From a virus: 31,314 nt of DNA. The position numbers and the translations under genes were made by a program. Below are positions 1-6,463 of this stretch, in pieces. The number at the start of each line of letters is the position of its first letter. Positions within the stretch are counted from its first letter, which is position 1. The notes below the pieces were generated by a model. That model ran no database searches. It was not told the DNA's origin and saw only the letters and a program-made list of their open reading frames with translations. The DNA is taken from IMG/VR virus record IMGVR_UViG_3300017713_002817, positions 1 to 31,314 of that record; one strand, given 5' to 3'.

Positions 1-1070
1 AGAAACGTACCAACGTTTCCAAGTTTATTTAAACTATTTATAAGTTTTAATTTCGCTAGAACGATATTTTGTTGCAATTCAAAAATCATTTCTAGGTTTG
101 TTTTATTTTCTTTTGAAAAGAATGTGAGGATGTCATCAAGCTTTTTCTGTTGAGTTGCTTTACCTTGTGGTGTTCCTCTTTTATCTATCTCTTTCTTAAA
201 CCGGTTCTCGATCCAATAGATCAAGTTAGTAACTCTCTTACGTGGATCAGGCGGTAATTGTCCAGCCCGAACAAAAGAGTTGGCATGTGTTTCAATGAGT
301 TTTGTTAATTCTGTATTTGCTTCTAATTGACGAAGAGCTCCACCAGCAATCTTATTAAAAGTTCTACCAGCATTTGACAATAGCTTATTCACTTCGTCAG
401 TTTCTTTCTTTGACATAGTCATGTTTGTCAAGTCACGTAGATTTGCATCTTGTGACCAAACATTCCTAGAATTTCTCAGTTTACTCGCATCAAAGTTAAA
501 AGATGCCTTCATCGTTTCGAACGAGTTTCCTGAGTAGCTCGTATGCCATACGATTCCAATCTTTGCTGTCGATACTTGCTTGGCCATTTCCGTGCCAGCC
601 GGTACTGCATAAACAATTGTATTGGGGTGAAACGTAATATACTGCTGTCCTTTGATTCGAGCTTTCTTAATATCACCCGGGCCATAGAGAAAATCACCTT
701 GAATAACTCCTTTTATACCAAGTTCTGGTAAGTATTTAAGTGCGAGCTTAAGCTTATCAGCCAGATCGCCAGAAGTATCGTCATCAACATCTGCCGGTGT
801 CTTGTAGACTTTGGGAGATTTGTTAAAAATACCTTTCTTTGCAACGAAAAATTTACCATCACGAGGATCAGTACCAGCAAAGACAGCAGGTGCACCATCC
901 CACTTAACAGAAACAGTTCCACCTTTCACACCTCCTAGCATGTCGCGTAAAGAACGAAGAGCATTGATTGCTTGTCGTGCTCCGTCAACTCCACCATAGA
1001 CAACTTTGTCTTCGATGTGAGTCATATGAGTATTTTTATTTTCATTTATATAATTCTTAAAGTTTTCCAT
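1..1070 (-). CDS. Conserved phage protein with ligase-like KWDG motif (DUF6267-like), 3' end cut by window edge
   Basis: An open frame runs from ATG at 1070 to the left edge (about 356 codons) with no stop, so the C-terminus lies outside the window. The start overlaps the stop of the upstream gene as TAATG, which implies translational coupling. Residues 56-59 read KWDG inside SVKWDGAPAVFAG, followed by FFVAKKGIF and later GDFLYG. KxDG is motif I of nucleotidyltransferase-fold DNA/RNA ligases and capping enzymes, where the lysine is adenylylated. I cannot identify motifs III-V with confidence. From memory the protein resembles a family common in marine T4-like phages (Pfam DUF6267) with no assigned function. 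The upstream TATAAATA promoter places it among late genes. Existence as a gene is near certain; ligase function is a guess. Confidence 0.85.
   Translation of the reverse strand, partial: MENFKNYINENKNTHMTHIEDKVVYGGVDGARQAINALRSLRDMLGGVKGGTVSVKWDGAPAVFAGTDPRDGKFFVAKKGIFNKSPKVYKTPADVDDDTSGDLADKLKLALKYLPELGIKGVIQGDFLYGPGDIKKARIKGQQYITFHPNTIVYAVPAGTEMAKQVSTAKIGIVWHTSYSGNSFETMKASFNFDASKLRNSRNVWSQDANLRDLTNMTMSKKETDEVNKLLSNAGRTFNKIAGGALRQLEANTELTKLIETHANSFVRAGQLPPDPRKRVTNLIYWIENRFKKEIDKRGTPQGKATQQKKLDDILTFFSKENKTNLEMIFELQQNIVLAKLKLINSLNKLGNVGTF
35..42 (-). promoter_or_regulatory. Possible T4-type late promoter inside the DUF6267-like gene
   Basis: On the minus strand this reads TATAAATA, the exact T4 late promoter core. 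It lies inside the coding frame near the window edge and could serve a gene further left. Because the match falls in coding AT-rich sequence it may be chance. Confidence 0.3.
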
Positions 1071-2461
1071 TATTGATAGACCTTTGCATAGATGGATGAA
1101 ATATCCAACTTCGATCCAGCATAGTTGACAAGATCTGTAATCACTAAGTCAGCTTTACCATTTGCTTTATTGTCATATAGAGCACTTAATACGTATGCAG
1201 TACCAATCTTACTATGGACTTCATCAGCACGTTTTGATGTCAATCCTTCATAGAATTCTTTTTCAGATACTGATGGATGAACCTTCTTAACCATATTATA
1301 GAATACTTTTGCGTAACGAGACTTTTCACCATTTGAATTTAAGTCTTTTGCAATTCTTGTAAGTTGTTTATTGTCAGGAACATTCTTACCAATTCTCTTT
1401 TTCAAAGCTTGGTTGATTTGAGCCCAGCTAGCTCTACCACCACGAGCTGTTTTTAATATGATTTCAAAGTTGATAGTTGCAAAAGCAGCAGAAGTACGGA
1501 TATCTGCTTTACCATCATCAAACGTAATATCGCCCGATTTACTTCTCCAAAACTCAGATGCTTTACGTGCAAAAGTAGCCATCATCTTACCACCAACAAA
1601 CTTATGAACATCAGCGTTTGGTACTTCATTCTCAATTGTACATTTGATTTTGCTTTTATCAAGTACTTTTTTAAGAGAAATACCTACAAGCTTTTTTTCT
1701 TTATATAACTTTACAAGCTCTCCATTCAATTCTTGGATAGATCCGGTTGGCAATCTGCTTACAATAGCTGGATTAGCTACTGCCCAAATATCACCTGGGT
1801 TCCACTTATCATCGTTAAGCTTTGGCATACCAGAATTTTTAAGAGCTTTATTTTTTGCGTCGTAAATAGCTTTCATGACTTTATCGCCACGATGGAATGT
1901 CATATTGTTTTTGATATAACCTTTTTTAATTAATTCTTGCGCAGTCCAATATGCTGACCAGTGCCATGAACCGTCAAGGGCCATCATATCTTCAAATGAA
2001 GTTCCAGAAATTTCTGTTTTAGTTAATGCTTTTCTTATATCTGACGGCTGGATAGATTCAAATGGTGCACGTGGATTGTTTACTAAGATTTCACAATAAA
2101 CACATTGAAGACTCTCAGCATCAGCTGTTTGTTTAGTACCACCACCTGCTCCACTTTGAGCTCCACCAAAGACTGCAGATTTACCAATCTTACCAGTACT
2201 AACTTCACCTTTATCAGTTTGAAGAGTTTGGCCTTTATTTTCTTTTTCTAGACGATCAATAGCTTGTTTATTCTCGGTGTTATTCTTAATCTTAATTTCA
2301 ATTCCATCAATTGTAGGAATTGATTCGCCATTTTTCATGATGCGTCTAAGAATATCGATTCGAGGTTCTTTGGTTTGAGAATTAACCTTTGCCCATTGCG
2401 CGGCTGGCATGGCAACAAAGTTCATGGCCTTCTCCTCTAAATAGGTTTTGAATCTTAGCAT
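1070..2461 (-). CDS. Conserved late phage protein of unknown function, possible PD-(D/E)XK-like nuclease
   Basis: A 463-residue protein. I choose ATG at 2461 because CGGAG stands 6 bases upstream; a TTG one codon earlier is the alternative. It opens with MLRFKTYLEE, a start style common to marine T4-like phage proteins. Residues about 60-120 are polar and low in complexity with a Gly-rich patch, followed by QCVYC. A central block has NPGDIWAV (about residue 222) and, some 35 residues later, LVGISLKKV. This spacing of an Asp and a SxK triad resembles PD-(D/E)XK restriction-type nucleases that use SxK, but that is inference. Its stop overlaps the start of the KWDG protein. A TATAAATA late promoter sits just upstream. 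I do not recognise a specific function. Confidence 0.85.
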   Translation of the reverse strand: MLRFKTYLEEKAMNFVAMPAAQWAKVNSQTKEPRIDILRRIMKNGESIPTIDGIEIKIKNNTENKQAIDRLEKENKGQTLQTDKGEVSTGKIGKSAVFGGAQSGAGGGTKQTADAESLQCVYCEILVNNPRAPFESIQPSDIRKALTKTEISGTSFEDMMALDGSWHWSAYWTAQELIKKGYIKNNMTFHRGDKVMKAIYDAKNKALKNSGMPKLNDDKWNPGDIWAVANPAIVSRLPTGSIQELNGELVKLYKEKKLVGISLKKVLDKSKIKCTIENEVPNADVHKFVGGKMMATFARKASEFWRSKSGDITFDDGKADIRTSAAFATINFEIILKTARGGRASWAQINQALKKRIGKNVPDNKQLTRIAKDLNSNGEKSRYAKVFYNMVKKVHPSVSEKEFYEGLTSKRADEVHSKIGTAYVLSALYDNKANGKADLVITDLVNYAGSKLDISSIYAKVYQ

Positions 2462-2485
2462 CAAAAACTCCGCAGTTATTTAACC

Positions 2486-2493
2486 TATTTATA
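2486..2493 (-). promoter_or_regulatory. T4-type late promoter
   Basis: The minus strand reads TATAAATA about 25 bases upstream of the ATG at 2461. That is the exact T4 late consensus recognised by gp55-containing RNA polymerase. It lies between the upstream terminator hairpin and the gene, the expected position for a new transcription unit. Confidence 0.8.
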
Positions 2494-2495
2494 AT

Positions 2496-2520
2496 AAAAA
2501 AGCGCCTTACCGGCGCTTTT
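2496..2520 (-). terminator. Rho-independent terminator
   Basis: On the minus strand AAAAGCGCC, a 5-base loop and GGCGCTTTT form a 9-bp stem followed by more T residues. The stop codon of the 58-aa gene falls in the loop. It ends the early transcript begun at the 3309-3338 promoter and lies next to the late promoter. Confidence 0.85.
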
Positions 2521-2683
2521 CTTTGGAGTACTTTTCATCATGCGTTCGCCGGTTCTCGTTCGATCGTCTGATGCCCTGTTGTCGCCGCTTCTCTACTTCT
2601 TGAGGATGAAAGAATCGAGCAATATTCTCGAATCCGTTTTCACGAGCCCATTCTCCTAAGACATCTGGTTTATGTGCTTTCAT
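2507..2683 (-). CDS. Small basic phage protein (58 aa)
   Basis: ATG at 2683 overlaps the stop of the upstream exported protein as ATGA, a strong sign of a real coupled gene. The product is 58 residues, starts MKAHKPDVLGEWARENGF and becomes very rich in Arg, Lys and Glu after residue 30. No known domain is recognised. Its stop codon lies inside the loop of the terminator hairpin, so it is the last gene of its operon. The basic C-terminal half could bind nucleic acid, but nothing shows that directly. Confidence 0.75.
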   Translation of the reverse strand: MKAHKPDVLGEWARENGFENIARFFHPQEVEKRRQQGIRRSNENRRTHDEKYSKEKRR

Positions 2684-3060
2684 TTTTGGAACCTCAATGT
2701 GTATGAGCGACCTTCATGTGTAAAGGTAACTGTTGAATGTGAATAGATGTTTTGAGTCTCTTCTTCATAACGAGTTTCTGTACGACACTGTGGACTTTTA
2801 TTCCTTTCAGTATTCAATACACCACCAAGAAATGCTCCAACTGCTCCACCATTCTTTTCACCAGGGATGTTATTACCAATAGCTCCACCTATAATGGCGC
2901 CTTCAAGAAAGTTCTGAACTTCAGATTTATTGTTGCCTTGTGTACAGACTTCTACGCTATATGGCTTTTTTAAGATCACGTTTTTGTAATGATCTTGAGT
3001 GTATGTTTCAGCGAATGCCGCTGATGGTAACATTGCTAACGCAATTGCTAATTTTTTCAT
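2680..3060 (-). CDS. Exported glycine-zipper protein
   Basis: A 126-residue protein with a clear signal peptide (MKKLAIALAMLPSAAFA, cleavage near residue 17). Residues about 53-82 hold a Gly-rich stretch with GAIIGGAIGNNIPG and GGAVGAFLGGVL, typical of glycine-zipper segments that insert in or pack against membranes. Two Cys residues (in VEVCTQG and SPQCRTE) could form a disulfide in the periplasm. Such proteins are seen in marine phages and resemble bacterial 17-kDa antigen-type proteins. ATG overlaps the stop of the upstream 72-aa gene. Expression is from the early promoter at 3309-3338, so it may alter the host envelope early in infection (inference). Confidence 0.8.
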   Translation of the reverse strand: MKKLAIALAMLPSAAFAETYTQDHYKNVILKKPYSVEVCTQGNNKSEVQNFLEGAIIGGAIGNNIPGEKNGGAVGAFLGGVLNTERNKSPQCRTETRYEEETQNIYSHSTVTFTHEGRSYTLRFQK

Positions 3061-3275
3061 TCTCGTATTCCTTTCTCAACTTGGAGAACGCTGACCGAAC
3101 TTTTTAGTTTGAGTATTTCATCTTCTAACTTGAACATTCGATCTGCTCGATCTTGCCGAGAAGAATTTACCAAAGTCACAAAAACACCGACAGCAATTGT
3201 AAATGCCATTCCTAAAAATCCACCAGTGATCATTGCATCGTTAACAAGACCTTGGATTACTTCTTCATTCATCAT
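3057..3275 (-). CDS. Small membrane protein with C-terminal coiled coil
   Basis: A 72-residue protein. Start ATG at 3275 has AGGAG 6 bases upstream. One hydrophobic segment spans residues about 18-38 (GGFLGMAFTIAVGVFVTLV), followed by a charged heptad-like helix (RMFKLEDEILKLKSSVSVL). Single-TM proteins of this size with a charged tail include holins and phage membrane regulators; nothing identifies which. First gene behind the early promoter at 3309-3338, and its stop overlaps the next gene's start. Confidence 0.75.
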   Translation of the reverse strand: MMNEEVIQGLVNDAMITGGFLGMAFTIAVGVFVTLVNSSRQDRADRMFKLEDEILKLKSSVSVLQVEKGIRE

Positions 3276-3308
3276 ATAAGACTCCTAATAGTTTCGATTA
3301 TATAAGTT

Positions 3309-3338
3309 ATTATACCATACTTTTCAGGTAAAGTAAAC
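3309..3338 (-). promoter_or_regulatory. T4-type early promoter
   Basis: Minus strand GTTTAC (3338-3333), an 18-base spacer, then TATAAT (3314-3309). This matches the T4 early promoter layout read by host sigma70 polymerase and recurs unchanged at six other places in the window. The -35 box overlaps the last codons of the 42-aa gene upstream. It drives 3275 down to the terminator at 2496-2520. Confidence 0.85.
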
Positions 3339-3452
3339 AAGTTTTTTGATAATATGATATAAAAAGAAAAAGAACATGACGTTGACTGGCAAGTAAATCA
3401 ATACCAGCTCAATCAAGTCATGACTCTTAAAAAACTTCTTGATTTTATTCAT
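3324..3452 (-). CDS. Small hydrophobic membrane peptide (42 aa)
   Basis: ATG at 3452 lies within the last codons of the upstream 143-aa gene (overlap of 8 bases), with GGCGGTG just upstream. The 42-residue product starts MNKIKKFFKSHD and then is strongly hydrophobic (LIELVLIYLPVNVMFFFFLY), ending in a short basic tail. It is a probable single-pass inner-membrane peptide of unknown role. Longer readings of this frame start with rare codons and run across the upstream gene, so I reject them. Its 3' end contains the -35 box of the next early promoter. Confidence 0.6.
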   Translation of the reverse strand: MNKIKKFFKSHDLIELVLIYLPVNVMFFFFLYHIIKKLVYFT

Positions 3453-3876
3453 GTTCACCGCCGTTACCACGACCAAGACCACCAAAATATTCTGGTCTGT
3501 GCGTTGCTGCAGTAAATGTACCAACAGTAACTACGATTCCAGCAATAAACAAGATGTGTGCTACTGCACTTACTGCAAACACAGTAATACTACCAATACT
3601 CATTGAAAAGATAATACACCACATCCAAGCTAATATTTGCATGACGAGATGCCTTGTTTGAAGATCTGGAATGTGTCTTAATGGATTTTGCTTATGATCC
3701 ATAATAGCACCCCAACCATTAACGATAAATGTTCTCACGGGATAAACTCCTTTTTCATATGTTACTTTGAGTGGATAGTGAGCTTCCACTAGTTCTTTAA
3801 AATCAATAGCATCGTATCGGTCAGCAAAATATCTTACAACCTTACGATTTCTAAAATATCCTGTAATTCGATACAT
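3445..3876 (-). CDS. Two-TM membrane protein, conserved in marine myophages
   Basis: A 143-residue protein beginning MYRITGYFRNRKVVRYF. ATG at 3876 follows the upstream stop immediately, with GGGAG about 12 bases upstream. Residues 1-55 form a soluble alpha/beta-looking domain; residues about 78-98 and 100-123 are two membrane helices; the tail is Gly-rich. The block around RHIPDLQTRHLVMQILAWMW looks familiar from unnamed marine T4-like phage membrane proteins. No enzymatic motif is seen. It belongs to the early operon starting at the 5349-5378 promoter. Confidence 0.8.
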   Translation of the reverse strand: MYRITGYFRNRKVVRYFADRYDAIDFKELVEAHYPLKVTYEKGVYPVRTFIVNGWGAIMDHKQNPLRHIPDLQTRHLVMQILAWMWCIIFSMSIGSITVFAVSAVAHILFIAGIVVTVGTFTAATHRPEYFGGLGRGNGGEHE

Positions 3877-4068
3877 CTAAACTGAACTCCCTTTTCCGAT
3901 TGGTTGACTAGTAAAAGAGTCAATATAGTCACCATCGTTTGAGTATGTGCGAGTGATAGTTTCTTTTGTTAACATACCACTGCGATATCGATAAGTTTCC
4001 AAAGAGTGCTGAAACACTCCTTGGCTTGGAAGTATATCAAGGGCATCTTTAAATGGACCGTCTGACAT
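3877..4068 (-). CDS. Small phage protein of unknown function (63 aa)
   Basis: ATG at 4068 overlaps the DUF932 gene's stop (TAATG) and has GGAGG upstream. The product is a 63-residue polar protein (starting MSDGPFKDALDILPSQGV) with no membrane segment or cysteines. It resembles no family I know. It lies between the DUF932 protein and a two-TM protein with no gaps, so it is cotranscribed with both. Confidence 0.75.
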   Translation of the reverse strand: MSDGPFKDALDILPSQGVFQHSLETYRYRSGMLTKETITRTYSNDGDYIDSFTSQPIGKGSSV

Positions 4069-5024
4069 TATGATGCCTCCGCAAATTCAATGGCTGTTTG
4101 AAGTGCATTCTTCTTACGAAGTTGGTTTCCACCAAACCAAGAAGAATACAAGCGATTGTCTTCATTACGACCTTGAACATGATCAGTAATGTAAGTCACA
4201 CTGTTGAATGCCTGCCACCATGAGCCTTCAGCATACTCAGCACCTGGTTGAGTTTCCAAGACATCATAAGCCATTTTAGCATTACGTGAAAGAGTATCAA
4301 CAGTCAGTGATTTACCTTGTACACGCTTGTCAGCAGTACGTGGAAAGACTGTGTTGTAGTACTCAATCAGTGACTCAGCTGTAACACGACGCTTACCAAG
4401 ATACTCAGCTGCTTCTTTGTAATGAGCCAACTTATCGGAGGCAATACCAAGAGCTGTCTTGACTTCAGAAGCATCGAACTCAACACGGTGACCAACCTTA
4501 ACAGACTTGTCAGCCTTTTGATCAAGTGAAAGAGTCAACGTGTTGTTACATACCACACGAATTGGAGTAAAGCGAATATCAATTGCCTTACCATATTGAT
4601 GTGGATTTGAGAAGAGAAGATAAGACTCAACACGATCTCCACCGAAAAGCTCAAAGTCTGACTTGACTTTGGCCAATGCCCATACCATCTGACCGTCTTT
4701 CAACGAACCAGCAGTATGCATTTCCATATCACCTGAAAGGCAATATTCGGCAAAGAAAGCGAAGGCATCTTCGTTTTGGACTGGATTCCAGTTCTCACCA
4801 ACCGTGGTCAAGATCCGACCATCAGTTTCACGAACTAGAGCTTTTTGGCCAGTCGCCATTTTCTTGTTATTGTACTCGATGAAAGTTTCGACTTCTTGTA
4901 CACGCCAATCGACGCCAGCCTTTTCCATCATTTGAACTGGTGTTAGATCATTACTGACCGGTACACCTAAACCATGCCACGGAACTTGACCGGCATACGC
5001 CATTGTTTCTACCATATGTGCCAT
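4068..5024 (-). CDS. DUF932 (DUF945/TIGR03299-type) phage/plasmid-like protein
   Basis: A 318-residue protein. ATG at 5024 has AAGGAG 9 bases upstream. The N-terminus MAHMVETMAYAGQVPWHGLG and the blocks GENWNPVQNEDAFAF and TPIRVVCNNTLTLSL are characteristic of the DUF932 phage/plasmid-like family, which also includes YfjQ-type prophage proteins. The biochemical role is not established; phage members sit in early regions with DNA metabolism genes. The length is normal for the family. It is the second gene behind the early promoter at 5349-5378. Confidence 0.85.
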   Translation of the reverse strand: MAHMVETMAYAGQVPWHGLGVPVSNDLTPVQMMEKAGVDWRVQEVETFIEYNNKKMATGQKALVRETDGRILTTVGENWNPVQNEDAFAFFAEYCLSGDMEMHTAGSLKDGQMVWALAKVKSDFELFGGDRVESYLLFSNPHQYGKAIDIRFTPIRVVCNNTLTLSLDQKADKSVKVGHRVEFDASEVKTALGIASDKLAHYKEAAEYLGKRRVTAESLIEYYNTVFPRTADKRVQGKSLTVDTLSRNAKMAYDVLETQPGAEYAEGSWWQAFNSVTYITDHVQGRNEDNRLYSSWFGGNQLRKKNALQTAIEFAEAS

Positions 5025-5037
5025 AATATAATTCTCC

Positions 5038-5313
5038 TTAAGCAGCTTTTAATAATGATGCAGTAACGTTCCATACGCCATCTGCTTCAGTTTTAACACG
5101 AACATTCTTTTTAAGGACTTTAATAACTTTGCCTGACATGGCACCACGACGACCGGTCCATGAAACAGACTGTCCAACAGTAAAAGACCTAGCTGCACGT
5201 GCAACCTTTAGATTGCGAGCATCATTAAACATTTGAGCAATTTCGCTCATCTGCTCGTCTGATGCTTCTACAAACAGAGCTTGAAGTTTAGTCATTTCAG
5301 ATTTCGTTAGCAT
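5038..5313 (-). CDS. Small phage protein with SH3/KOW-like C-terminal half
   Basis: A 91-residue protein; ATG at 5313 is preceded by GAGGA. The first half (MLTKSEMTKLQALF...) is predicted helical; the second half has FTVGQSVSWTGRRGAMSGKV followed by VRVKTEADGVWNV, the pattern of a small beta barrel of the KOW/SH3 type that often binds nucleic acid. This is a fold guess only. First gene of the operon driven by the early promoter at 5349-5378. Confidence 0.75.
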   Translation of the reverse strand: MLTKSEMTKLQALFVEASDEQMSEIAQMFNDARNLKVARAARSFTVGQSVSWTGRRGAMSGKVIKVLKKNVRVKTEADGVWNVTASLLKAA

Positions 5314-5348
5314 AATGTAATATCCTCATGTTTTCATTTTATAAGTAT

Positions 5349-5378
5349 ATTATACACTAATTCTTCTCATGCGTAAAC
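5349..5378 (-). promoter_or_regulatory. T4-type early promoter
   Basis: Minus strand GTTTAC (5378-5373), 18-base spacer ending in GTG, then TATAAT (5354-5349). It abuts the terminator hairpin of the preceding gene directly and drives 5313 leftwards. Confidence 0.87.
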
Positions 5379-5408
5379 AAAAAAGTGAGCAGTCAGCTCA
5401 TTTTTTTT
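5373..5408. repeat. Direct repeat, copy 1 (terminator plus -35 box)
   Basis: About 35 bases identical to 11142-11177, covering the hairpin, its A/T arms and the GTTTAC promoter element. Looser copies of the T-tail plus -35 part are at 23239 and 27588 onward. Confidence 0.85.
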
Positions 5409-5409
5409 T
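5379..5409 (-). terminator. Rho-independent terminator, part of a repeated terminator-promoter unit
   Basis: On the minus strand an A-rich arm plus TGAGC, the loop TGACT, then GCTCA and a run of T residues. The GNAT gene's TGA stop is in the loop. The T tail runs straight into the GTTTAC box of the next promoter. The same sequence recurs at 11148-11178. Confidence 0.85.
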
Positions 5410-6001
5410 CATTGAGTATGTTTTCTCTAGCTTCACGCGGCAAATAAGGTAGTTGCACGTCAGCGTATACAATTTTCTCTGATACACTATCGTTCAATTC
5501 ATTTTCAGCATGCCAGTTTTCAGATCTTATCATTGTACCATTTCTGATATATGCTTCAGATTCTATCATTTCTCCGACTGGCTTAAATCCTACTGCTTCG
5601 TATGTCTTAAGAGCTTTATCTCGAGGAAACGTCCAGACTACTTCAAACTGACGTAATTGAGCGTACTGACATGTTGCTCTAAGCAAAGCTTGACCAATGC
5701 CATTACCAGCGGCTCTTGGGTGTACCCATAGTCCTCTTGATCTAAATCTATATTTTGATGTTGGGTGGCCACTGTTGACGCCAATAATCATGTTTTGATT
5801 AGCTCGTTCGTCAAAGAATGTAGCGCCAAAGAATACTGGTTCATAGAGAGCATAGATCGACTGATCAGTTTCTTCCAATACACCGGGATCTAACCCAGTC
5901 ATACTTGACATTGGCTTGATGTCGTCTCTACCCGGCCAAAGCTTTTCCCAGAACGGGTATATCTCTTCATACGTAATACGTTCAATAGTAACTTGTGTCA
6001 T
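5393..6001 (-). CDS. GNAT-family N-acetyltransferase
   Basis: A 202-residue protein. ATG at 6001 has GGAG 6 bases upstream; a TTG four codons earlier lies in the tmRNA and is unlikely. The acetyl-CoA binding core is visible as LWVHPRAAGNGIGQALLRA (Q/RxxGxG/A type, about residues 99-117), followed by TFPRDKALKTYEAVGFKPVG, the usual GNAT beta6-beta7 end. The substrate cannot be predicted. The gene follows the tmRNA coding piece by a few bases, with its ribosome binding site at the tmRNA 3' end, so it shares that transcript. Its stop lies within the terminator hairpin. Confidence 0.85.
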   Translation of the reverse strand: MTQVTIERITYEEIYPFWEKLWPGRDDIKPMSSMTGLDPGVLEETDQSIYALYEPVFFGATFFDERANQNMIIGVNSGHPTSKYRFRSRGLWVHPRAAGNGIGQALLRATCQYAQLRQFEVVWTFPRDKALKTYEAVGFKPVGEMIESEAYIRNGTMIRSENWHAENELNDSVSEKIVYADVQLPYLPREARENILNEKKMS

Positions 6002-6011
6002 AATATGCTCC

Positions 6012-6188
6012 AAAAAGAAGTGCCGGATTCTGTTTCCACGCTCCGGCGGGCGCAGTAGTTTATGCCGCGATGGCGTAATCTACAGGTGCAAAGTTATCGT
6101 TTGCGTTTAGTCAAATCTTGCGTTAACCCAGCTTGCGCGGGATAGCTCCACTTTCCTATTAACCACCAGTCGATCCTGTTTCGCCCCC
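6012..6188 (-). ncRNA. ssrA: tmRNA coding piece (permuted ssrA): 5' tRNA-like end, tag reading frame
   Basis: Minus strand begins GGGGGCG at 6188, followed by AAACAGGATCGAC, the conserved 5' end of alphaproteobacterial tmRNA. The tag frame starts at the resume codon GCA (6104) and ends at TAA (6062-6060): ANDNFAPVDYAIAA, with the expected AND start and a hydrophobic AIAA degron end. After the tag a stem GCCGGA/TCCGGC with a 14-base loop is seen. GGGGGCG pairs perfectly (one G-U) with CGCCTCC of the acceptor piece, which lies upstream on the transcript, so the gene is circularly permuted and yields a two-piece tmRNA. The 3' limit is estimated from the hairpin and the following GNAT ribosome binding site. 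Confidence 0.93.
6060..6104 (-). other. tmRNA tag reading frame ANDNFAPVDYAIAA
   Basis: Fourteen codons plus TAA on the minus strand (6104 down to 6060), inside the tmRNA coding piece. The tag is translated onto stalled nascent chains during trans-translation. The ending AIAA matches the ClpXP/ClpAP-type hydrophobic terminus (LAA, VAA) of bacterial tags. Confidence 0.9.
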
Positions 6189-6189
6189 A

Positions 6190-6378
6190 TCATAAAGACA
6201 CTGAATTCACTGGTTTACAGATATATTCAACTGTATCCCAAGATCCATCAGCTGGCACTTCCGCATATTGTACAAGCATCGTTTCACACTTTGCTTTCGT
6301 TTCAAACCATTGCACATCTTGTTCTAAGCAGGTCGAGCCTGAACAAACTGTTAATAGTATATGCCAAATCATTTCCAT
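6190..6378 (-). CDS. Small Cys-containing protein encoded inside the tmRNA intervening segment
   Basis: A 62-residue protein, ATG at 6378 with AAGGA 9 bases upstream, that site beginning just past the encoded CCA of the acceptor piece. Its TGA stop (6192-6190) ends one base before the first G of the coding piece (6188), so the gene fills the intervening segment almost exactly. The N-terminus MEMIWHILLTVCSG is hydrophobic; later parts include CLEQDVQWFETKAKC and VEYICKPVNSVSL. The pattern (hydrophobic start, QDVQWFETK, IPADG-like turn, VEYxCKP) is familiar from roughly 60-aa proteins of marine phages with unknown role. Four cysteines could form disulfides if the chain is exported. Confidence 0.8.
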   Translation of the reverse strand: MEMIWHILLTVCSGSTCLEQDVQWFETKAKCETMLVQYAEVPADGSWDTVEYICKPVNSVSL

Positions 6379-6393
6379 CGTTCAATGTCCTTA

Positions 6394-6460
6394 TGGTGGA
6401 GGCGGCCGGTACTGCCCCGGCGTCCTGTCTAGCTTTCGAATTGCTTCATCACTATAATTC
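6394..6460 (-). ncRNA. ssrA: tmRNA acceptor piece (permuted ssrA): T arm, acceptor 3' strand and CCA
   Basis: Minus strand ends with CGCCTCC, discriminator A and an encoded CCA (3' A at 6394). The preceding T arm is GCCGG, the 7-base loop GGCAGTA, and CCGGC. CGCCTCC pairs with GGGGGCG at 6188-6182 in 7 bp; the third pair is G-U, the identity element for alanyl-tRNA synthetase. In the transcript this piece precedes the coding piece by about 205 bases, the permuted order known for alphaproteobacterial tmRNA. The 5' limit (about 6460) is a guess just after the stop of the 28-aa ORF. Confidence 0.9.
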
Positions 6461-6463
6461 TAT

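Noticed and set aside
6012-6460. Ordinary tRNA gene or one-piece tmRNA
   Set aside because: No anticodon arm exists, and the CCA end lies upstream of the 5' acceptor strand on the transcript, which only fits a permuted tmRNA.
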